A DNA stretch of 8,989 nucleotides from Chloroflexota bacterium (GTDB taxonomy: Bacteria > Chloroflexota > Anaerolineae > J102). Of this stretch, positions 1 to 5,170 are shown piece after piece; within the stretch, counting starts at the first letter, position 1; each line of letters opens with the position of its first letter. The notes below the pieces were generated by a model, which did not search any database, was not told the origin of the DNA, and worked only from the letters and a program-made list of their open reading frames with translations. Position numbers and translations under genes: made by a program. The stretch spans positions 1 to 8,989 of the forward strand of contig PIVW01000226.1 of NCBI GenBank assembly GCA_003353825.1, given 5' to 3'.

Positions 1-549
1 CGGGATGACCATCGCCATCATATAGATTCTGGAATATATCGACGCCTTTGCCGCTTCTTCGAGTTCCCGGGCATCGGCAAACATTACGATATTGATGACT
101 GCTACGAGCACCGTGCCGCTGATGAGTAGCAACTCGATAAACACATACATGTTGAAAATGTCGCCCGTGAGCATAACGCCGGTCAGGCCTACCCCCATCA
201 TCAGCACTAGGGGATAGAAGGTGGGGTATAGGACAACGCCTTCTCTGGAACCGATCGCGTAGATAATGCCCATGACCAGCACCAGTTGCGCCATAAATGC
301 CATGAAGGCGCCGAGCATATCCGCCATCAAGGTGATGCCAAAGGGAGCGGCCCAATTGCCTCCTTGAAACACGATAGGCTCACCGCTCTGCCAAACCCTC
401 CAGAGTATCAAGGCGGTGATACTAAATGAAACCAGAGCGACGCCCAGTGCCCAGAATGCCCGGACTCTGCGGTTGCTAGGTAAGAGCAGGGCAAGCGCTG
501 CACCTGCGAATGGAAGCAGGATCGGTAAAAAAATCAGGTAGGAGTTCAT
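1..549 (-). CDS. mrpD: Mrp/Mnh cation:proton antiporter subunit D (NuoN/NuoM-like), N-terminal part
   Basis: This is the first 183 codons of a proton-translocating membrane subunit; the C-terminal part lies beyond the left edge. MrpD is homologous to the antiporter-like subunits of respiratory complex I and, with MrpA, is thought to carry ions across the cytoplasmic membrane. Seen here: hydrophobic helices at about residues 4-24, 33-50, 79-99 and 112-126, the family signature GGNWAAPFGITLMADMLGA (63-81), and TGDIFNMYVFIELLLIS (128-144). Glu139 in the latter fits the key TM5 glutamate of this family, and Lys168 fits the conserved Lys after that helix. The ATG at 549-547 follows the mrpC stop by 2 bp and has no good Shine-Dalgarno, so translational coupling to mrpC is likely. 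The residues after Lys168 (ASIYSRIYMM) match the usual helix poorly; another frame there runs into a stop, so I kept this one. Subunits E, F and G would be expected further left. Confidence 0.85.
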   Translation of the reverse strand, partial: MNSYLIFLPILLPFAGAALALLLPSNRRVRAFWALGVALVSFSITALILWRVWQSGEPIVFQGGNWAAPFGITLMADMLGAFMAFMAQLVLVMGIIYAIGSREGVVLYPTFYPLVLMMGVGLTGVMLTGDIFNMYVFIELLLISGTVLVAVINIVMFADARELEEAAKASIYSRIYMMAMVIP

Positions 550-551
550 CG

Positions 552-884
552 CTAATGTTTGAGTGAGTCTACTTCATCCATGTCGGCTGTGTGATAGCGA
601 GTTGACATGACAATGAGCAGGGCGAGGACAAAGGCAACGGCGCCCATGCCGATGACGATGGCTGTAAGGACCAATGCCTGGGGTAAAGCGTCGCTTCGTT
701 GTGCCGTGGCGTTGGTGTACGCGGCCGCGGCGCCCTTATAAACACCGGTTGATAATAAGAACAGATTGACGGCGTTGCCAATGATGATCAGGCCCATCGC
801 CGACCGAAGGATACTCCTCCGCAGCAATTGGAAGACGCCAATGCCAAAGAGTGACCCGATTGCGATCGCTGTGAGTAGTTGCAT
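552..884 (-). CDS. mrpC: Mrp/Mnh cation:proton antiporter subunit C (NuoK-like)
   Basis: This is a small (110 aa) integral membrane subunit of the Mrp antiporter, homologous to complex I subunit NuoK, and of normal length for the family. It has three hydrophobic helices at about residues 3-20, 28-47 and 70-95. The hallmark DALPQALVLTAIVIGMG (65-81) corresponds to the family's conserved D-PLPQALVLTAIVIG motif, and GLIIIGNAVNLFLL (31-44) matches the second NuoK-like helix. The short tail is charged. The ATG at 884-882 is supported by an AAGGAA Shine-Dalgarno at 900-895 that overlaps the stop codon of the mrpAB fusion (6-bp gap), so the two are probably translationally coupled. The mrpD start lies 2 bp downstream. 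No frame disruption is seen. Confidence 0.95.
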   Translation of the reverse strand: MQLLTAIAIGSLFGIGVFQLLRRSILRSAMGLIIIGNAVNLFLLSTGVYKGAAAAYTNATAQRSDALPQALVLTAIVIGMGAVAFVLALLIVMSTRYHTADMDEVDSLKH

Positions 885-890
885 CGATAT

Positions 891-3815
891 CTATTTCCTT
901 GCCTCTACAATCTCATTCACGCGGGCGACCTCGACATCGGCATAGCCGGGATGCCCCAACGTGTTGAGCATGAGGCTGGCGCTACCCAAAACACTGAGAA
1001 AGACCGCGATTTCAAAAAGAAGAGCGGTGCTGATATGGAAGCCTGCAGGTAAGGGCAACCCCAGCAACTCCCCGAAGTCTACTGGAGCAAATGGTGCGCC
1101 GCCTAGAACAGCGCCGGCAGTGCCTTGTAGGACGGCTAACAGCAGACCGCTTGAGATTAAAAGTCGTGGTCTGAGCCAGGGAAGTCGTGCGCGGGTTTCA
1201 TCATAACCGAAGATCACGTACCATAGCCCCACCACCAAACTTACAATGACCCCTGCCGTAAAGCCATCCCCCGGTAGATCGTGGCCGTACATGATATGCG
1301 TGGCTGCGATCACCATAGTAACCGGCAATAAAATTGTGGATATCGCTCGTACGAATGAGGAAGTCGGCGACCCGCTAATACCCATACTGCGCATCCATCT
1401 GCCGACAACCGGAAACGAGTCTGGCAGATAGTCGCCGGCTCGCTGTGAGGCAAAACGCAGCAAGGTGTACATGCCCAATCCCGCCATACCGAACACTGCA
1501 ATCTCGATAAGGGTGTCAGACGCCCTGAAATCGATGACGATAGCGCCGACGATATCCGACGCTCCTGTTAGTTTTTTGGCATTAGCTTCATAGAAAGGTG
1601 TGACTTCGCTAAGGCGGTTGCGTGTTACCAAGGCATGTAGCGTCAACAGCGTAACTATCAGACCACTACCCACCGCAATGAGCAATTCAGCTGTGAACGA
1701 TACTCTTCCTGCCTGTCTGAACGTTGTTCGCCAGGCTCTCAACCTCTGGGGGCGTGGTAACCTAATCAACGCCAGCGCCAGGATGACGAGGGAGAGAATA
1801 TCGACAACGATCTGTACGAGCGCTACATCTGGGGATGGTTCCAGGAGCATCAACAGGGCCACAGCCAATCCTGACACGGAGAGCGCCAGAATGGCATAGA
1901 AGCCACGGCGCAAAAATACGGTTGCCAGTGCAGTTGCTACGGCGAAAATAAGCGAGAACAGACGCAACATGTTTAGGCCGCCGATTACGTCCAGGGAGGG
2001 CAGATCGAGACCTGTGACGATATCGGACAGGGTTGAGCGGGTGAAAACAAGGGTTAGCACGACCACACCACACAGGACGACCATCATGTAATAACGCAAC
2101 TTACCTTGTTGAAACCAGGTGAATCGAGTTCCTACCCAGCTTAAGCCTCTTAGTGTGTGGGTGTAGACCGTGTCGAATGACCAACGTTCGGGGATGAGGT
2201 TTTGCCAGGCTCGAATTCGGTGTCGCCCTAAGAAGAGGAGAACGCCAATGGTGATGGCAACGGCCGAAAGTATGAGGGGTAAATTGATTCCCGACCAAAG
2301 GTGTAGCGATACCTTCACTTTATCGCCGAAGGCAGCGGATGCGGCATGCGCCAACAATTCGACCGTGGGTATTGCCCCGATTTCGACGACGATCAGTACA
2401 GACATCAAGGCCGGGATGGCAGGAGCCAGAATCATGCCCCAGGGTGCTTCATGGCCGTGAACGGATGGATCTTTGGGTTTACCCAGGAAGGTTTCCCAGA
2501 TGAGCAGGGCCATCTGTGCCAACAGCAAGGCGCCCGTGATCACCACCGCTGTCGGAAACAGGAGGCTGAGTGATTCAGGGATGGCGGCCTCGATGGCAGC
2601 AGCCAGCAGGGTCTCTTTTGCCAGAAAGCCGAGTAGGGGAGGGAATCCGGCGGCAGAGAGTGCAGCAACCGTCGCAACGGTGAATGTGATTTTCATGGGG
2701 CGCCACAAACCGCCCAAACGACGCAAGTCCCGGGTACCAGTTTCGTGATCGACGATGCCCGCCACCATGAAGAGAGCGCTTTTGTACAGGGCATGGGCGA
2801 CGATACCGATGACCAGGGCCTTGAAAGCAATGGCAGTATTCTGCCCGATCAGCAGGATCATGATACCCAACTGGCTTATGGTTGAATAGGCTAGCAGAGC
2901 CTTCGTGTCATTTTGTTTCAAGCCCAGGTAGGCGCCGCTGAGCATGGTCAGCATACCGGTTACTGTCAGAAGCCAGAACCAGAGGTCGGTGCCACCAAGG
3001 GCAGGATAGAAACGCGCCATCAGGTAGATGCCAGCCTTGACCATGGTAGCCGAGTGCAGGTAAGTACTGGCAGGTGTGGGCGCAGTCATAGCAGCCGGCA
3101 GCCAGATGTGGGCGGGGAATTGAGCGCTCTTGGTAAATGCACCAAATGCCACCAAAAGCAGCACGATCGGATAGAGAGTGCTGCCGCGTAACAGGTCACC
3201 ACTGCTGAGGATGTCAGGTAGGACGGTGGAACCGGCAATGCTGCTGACGAAAAGTAAACCTGCCAGCAAGGCGATCCCTCCCCCGCCTGTGATAATAAGC
3301 GCCTTGAACGCCCCCTTGCGCGCGGCTGCATCTTTATAGTTGTAGGCGATCAACAGAAAGGAAATAAAGCTGGTGCCTTCCCAAAAAATGAAGAGGGTGA
3401 TCACATCTCCGGCCATCACCATTCCCAGCATAGCGAACATGAAGAGGAACATATAGGTCAAAAATCGCCATGCACCCCGGTTCCCTTTGAAATAATAGCC
3501 CGTATAGATGATCACCAGCGTGCCGATGCCGATAACCACGAGGGCAAAAAGCGCGCTGAGGCTATCGAAATAGAACCCAAAGGGCAATCCTAAGGAAGGT
3601 ATCCACTCGATCTGCCAGACCAAAGCTGTGCCGCCACTGACTTGCAAGGTCAACGGGATCAGCCAGATAAAGGCGACAAAGGGTGCTATCGCCAACAACC
3701 AACTGGCCTTTGTTAGGCCCAGACGACGGTTGAGGGTCGGCAGACCATACAGCGCAGCAAGGGTGGCTGCCACCACAATTAGAATCAGCGGCGGCAGCAG
3801 AACGGCATTGTTCAT
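891..3815 (-). CDS. mrpA: Mrp/Mnh cation:proton antiporter, fused subunits A and B
   Basis: This is a 974-aa polytopic membrane protein carrying the large antiporter-like subunit A (NuoL-like) and subunit B in one chain. About residues 65-115 are the NuoL-type N-terminal region. About 125-440 are the proton-conducting core, with Glu146 (IFWEGTSF), Lys229 (FTKSAQFPAHIWLP), His254/Lys260 (LHSATMVKAG), Lys345 (HALYKSALFM) and Lys400 (FLAKET) at the expected charged helix positions. Residues 615-690 match the NuoJ-like/DUF4040 part (EPSPDVALVQIVVDILSL). Residues 750-790 match the MrpA C-terminal segment (VDFRASDTLIEIAVFGMAGLG). Residues 820-955 are a full MnhB domain (LLPVTMVIAATHIMYGHDLPGDGF). 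The same A-B fusion is known in PhaAB of Sinorhizobium, and the length fits it. The ATG at 3815 has an AGGA Shine-Dalgarno at 3824-3821, 5 nt upstream. It lies 24 bp after pfkA and 6 bp before mrpC. The transported cation (Na+, K+ or Li+) cannot be told from sequence. Confidence 0.96.
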   Translation of the reverse strand: MNNAVLLPPLILIVVAATLAALYGLPTLNRRLGLTKASWLLAIAPFVAFIWLIPLTLQVSGGTALVWQIEWIPSLGLPFGFYFDSLSALFALVVIGIGTLVIIYTGYYFKGNRGAWRFLTYMFLFMFAMLGMVMAGDVITLFIFWEGTSFISFLLIAYNYKDAAARKGAFKALIITGGGGIALLAGLLFVSSIAGSTVLPDILSSGDLLRGSTLYPIVLLLVAFGAFTKSAQFPAHIWLPAAMTAPTPASTYLHSATMVKAGIYLMARFYPALGGTDLWFWLLTVTGMLTMLSGAYLGLKQNDTKALLAYSTISQLGIMILLIGQNTAIAFKALVIGIVAHALYKSALFMVAGIVDHETGTRDLRRLGGLWRPMKITFTVATVAALSAAGFPPLLGFLAKETLLAAAIEAAIPESLSLLFPTAVVITGALLLAQMALLIWETFLGKPKDPSVHGHEAPWGMILAPAIPALMSVLIVVEIGAIPTVELLAHAASAAFGDKVKVSLHLWSGINLPLILSAVAITIGVLLFLGRHRIRAWQNLIPERWSFDTVYTHTLRGLSWVGTRFTWFQQGKLRYYMMVVLCGVVVLTLVFTRSTLSDIVTGLDLPSLDVIGGLNMLRLFSLIFAVATALATVFLRRGFYAILALSVSGLAVALLMLLEPSPDVALVQIVVDILSLVILALALIRLPRPQRLRAWRTTFRQAGRVSFTAELLIAVGSGLIVTLLTLHALVTRNRLSEVTPFYEANAKKLTGASDIVGAIVIDFRASDTLIEIAVFGMAGLGMYTLLRFASQRAGDYLPDSFPVVGRWMRSMGISGSPTSSFVRAISTILLPVTMVIAATHIMYGHDLPGDGFTAGVIVSLVVGLWYVIFGYDETRARLPWLRPRLLISSGLLLAVLQGTAGAVLGGAPFAPVDFGELLGLPLPAGFHISTALLFEIAVFLSVLGSASLMLNTLGHPGYADVEVARVNEIVEARK

Positions 3816-3839
3816 AGAAATCCTGAGCTTCTGACCAGA

Positions 3840-4961
3840 TCAATCACCCAAACAGGTGCCAACGAACCGAGCTGACTCTATCCAAGGGTGGTTGGGAGGC
3901 ACAGTCTTGCGTTTACCGGCAACTTGTTCTAAGGGCACAGCCTCTGTGCCCTTAGAACAAGTTGCGACCATAACACCATACATCCCTTCTTCTATGTAGC
4001 GTGCACAGGCAGTTCCCAACCGGGTTGCCAGCAGACGATCTGCCGCCGACGGTGTACCGCCCCGTTGGTAGTGACCCAGGATGGTCAGACGTGATTCCAG
4101 TCCGGTTAGCTCTTCCAGGCGTCTTGCCAGTTGTAGTGTGTTGCCTTTATGTGTGTTTTGGAGTGCTCGTAACTCAGATTTTGCTTTCTTCCTTTTTGTC
4201 TTGTCCTTTGTTTTTACGATTTCTGCTTCTGCAGTCTGCACGTGTTTAGCATCTTCTTGGGACAGGGCGCCTTCGGCTATGGCCACGATACTAAACCGGC
4301 TTCCGCCACGACTACGCCAGCGGATAGCCTCGGCCACAAGTTCGACATCGTAAGGAATCTCTGGGATCAAGATGACATCGCCCCCCCCAGCGATACCCGA
4401 ACCAAGTGCCAGCCACCCCGCCCGGTGACCCATAATCTCGACGACGATAATGCGATGGTGGCTGTGGGCCGTGCTGTGCAGACGATCGATAGCCTCGTTG
4501 GCAATACCCAGAGCGGTGTCAAATCCAAAAGTAACATCGGTCATGGCTACGTCATTGTCTATGGTTTTAGGCAAGGTGATGATTTTGAGCCCTTTATCGG
4601 CCAGGCGCAGTGCGTTTTTCTGCGTACCCCCTCCCCCAAAGCACACCAGGGCATCCAGATGATGTTTTTCGTAATTATCGACGATGACGTCGGTCATGTC
4701 CATGACTTTGTTGCCGATAGACATGCGATGTGGTTTCTTCCGGCTCGTACCCAGTATCGTCCCTCCCACAGTGAGAATGCCCGAAAGAGAACTGTTATCC
4801 AAATGTACGGTGCGGTTTTCCATCATCCCACGAAAACGATCTCGGAAACCGATCACCTGCATGTCGTACTGGCCGATAGCCGCCTTGGCAATGCCGCGTA
4901 TGGCCGCGTTCAGCCCGGGACTGTCGCCTCCGGAGGTGAGAATACCGATGTGTTTTGTCAT
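3840..4961 (-). CDS. pfkA: 6-phosphofructokinase (PfkA family, PKTIDND subtype)
   Basis: This is a cytoplasmic glycolytic enzyme that phosphorylates fructose 6-phosphate to fructose 1,6-bisphosphate. Motifs in order: [17 protein letters not shown] (7-23), nucleotide/PPi site [10 protein letters not shown] (108-117), catalytic PKTIDND (131-137) with the likely base Asp135, [11 protein letters not shown] (144-154), [10 protein letters not shown] (177-186), PEIPYD (200-205) and [15 protein letters not shown] (295-309) with substrate-binding His297 and Arg300. By E. coli PfkA numbering, position 103 (normally Asp) is Gly111, 104 is Gly112 and 124 is Lys132. ATP enzymes usually have Gly/Gly at 104/124 and PPi enzymes Asp/Lys, so the phosphoryl donor is uncertain. 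A Lys/Glu-rich insertion lies at 243-265. The ATG at 4961 is set by AAGGAA at 4974-4969, 7 nt upstream. A perfect inverted repeat sits within codons 333-348, and the coding strand has a G8 run at 4388-4381. It is the first gene of the probable pfkA-mrp transcript. Confidence 0.93.
   Translation of the reverse strand: MTKHIGILTSGGDSPGLNAAIRGIAKAAIGQYDMQVIGFRDRFRGMMENRTVHLDNSSLSGILTVGGTILGTSRKKPHRMSIGNKVMDMTDVIVDNYEKHHLDALVCFGGGGTQKNALRLADKGLKIITLPKTIDNDVAMTDVTFGFDTALGIANEAIDRLHSTAHSHHRIIVVEIMGHRAGWLALGSGIAGGGDVILIPEIPYDVELVAEAIRWRSRGGSRFSIVAIAEGALSQEDAKHVQTAEAEIVKTKDKTKRKKAKSELRALQNTHKGNTLQLARRLEELTGLESRLTILGHYQRGGTPSAADRLLATRLGTACARYIEEGMYGVMVATCSKGTEAVPLEQVAGKRKTVPPNHPWIESARFVGTCLGD
3919..3965. 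repeat. Perfect 22-bp inverted repeat, 3-nt spacer, inside pfkA
   Basis: The left arm 3919-3940 and right arm 3944-3965 are exact reverse complements, with the spacer cct (3941-3943). The left arm begins gcaacttgttctaagg and the right arm ends ccttagaacaagttgc. Pairing breaks at 3918/3966. In the pfkA mRNA this would form a 22-bp stem with a 3-nt loop spanning codons Ala333 to Ala348, about 76 nt before the stop codon and about 100 nt before the mrpA start. No U-tract follows it, so it is not a typical intrinsic terminator. A stem of about two helical turns is within the size RNase III-type enzymes can act on; any such role here is inference. Confidence 0.97.
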
Positions 4962-4968
4962 GTGCAGG

Positions 4969-4974
4969 TTCCTT
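4969..4974 (-). promoter_or_regulatory. Shine-Dalgarno site of pfkA
   Basis: AAGGAA on the minus strand ends 7 nt before the ATG at 4961-4959. It fixes that ATG as the start, giving the usual short N-terminus before the GGDSPG loop. Confidence 0.75.
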
Positions 4975-5019
4975 GTTCAAATCTGATGGGGACGTAGAAT
5001 CCGAGATAGTCATCGCACC

Positions 5020-5033
5020 TGCAAGCGCTTGCC
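5020..5033. promoter_or_regulatory. LacI-family/cre-like operator upstream of pfkA
   Basis: The core gcaagcgcttgc (5021-5032) is a perfect 12-bp palindrome. With its flanks, tgcaagcgcttgcc matches 13 of 14 positions of the known LacI/GalR/CcpA operator pattern TGNAANCGNTTNCA. It lies about 60 bp upstream of the pfkA ATG and overlaps the start site predicted from the promoter at 5037-5065, a position expected to repress. The palindrome and its match are seen directly; binding by a LacI-family sugar-responsive regulator is inferred. Confidence 0.5.
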
Positions 5034-5036
5034 AAC

Positions 5037-5065
5037 ACCATACAGCATGCCACGACTCTTCGCAA
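5037..5065 (-). promoter_or_regulatory. Predicted sigma-70-type promoter of pfkA-mrp
   Basis: Minus strand: -35 TTGCGA (5065-5060, 4/6 to consensus), a 17-bp spacer and -10 TATGGT (5042-5037, 4/6). The predicted start near 5030 falls in the cre-like palindrome and leaves a leader of about 70 nt with the pfkA Shine-Dalgarno. Each hexamer is only moderate; ideal spacing and the operator position are the main support. Confidence 0.35.
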
Positions 5066-5087
5066 ACAGCGCGTTTACAGACAAAGA

Positions 5088-5141
5088 CTGACAGTCATGC
5101 GTACAGGCAGAACGATGCCTGGGTTCAGCGATGACTGCCAG
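5088..5141 (-). terminator. Nested hairpin after the secreted-protein gene, possible terminator
   Basis: The outer arms ctgacagtcat (5088-5098) and atgactgccag (5131-5141) pair over 11 bp with one G-U in RNA. Inside them caggca (5104-5109) and tgcctg (5116-5121) form a perfect 6-bp stem with a 6-nt loop. On the minus strand the hairpin starts about 30 nt after the stop codon of the 5171-7084 gene and is followed by the fairly U-rich TCTTTGTCT. The U-tract is interrupted, so this is a weak terminator or an mRNA 3'-end structure. It separates that gene from the pfkA promoter. Confidence 0.35.
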
Positions 5142-5170
5142 CCTTTGGAACATCAAACTCTCATGACGGA

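Noticed and set aside
1..60. Possible frameshift in mrpD, because the helix after Lys168 matches the family poorly
   Set aside because: One alternative frame hits a stop and the other gives a hydrophilic, unrelated sequence; the kept frame remains hydrophobic. Too little sequence remains before the edge to decide.
1762..2073. Overlapping minus-strand frame inside the mrpAB fusion
   Set aside because: It is embedded in an alternative frame of a well-supported membrane protein, has an Arg/Cys-rich random-looking composition, and shows no motifs.
3919..3965. Intrinsic terminator for pfkA
   Set aside because: The hairpin lies within the coding region about 76 nt before the stop codon, and no U-run follows it.
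4242..4997. A 251-codon open frame on the plus strand antisense to pfkA
   Set aside because: It lies opposite a gene with clear catalytic motifs; its product has no recognisable domain or hydrophobic pattern, and no ribosome site was seen. It is a codon-bias shadow.
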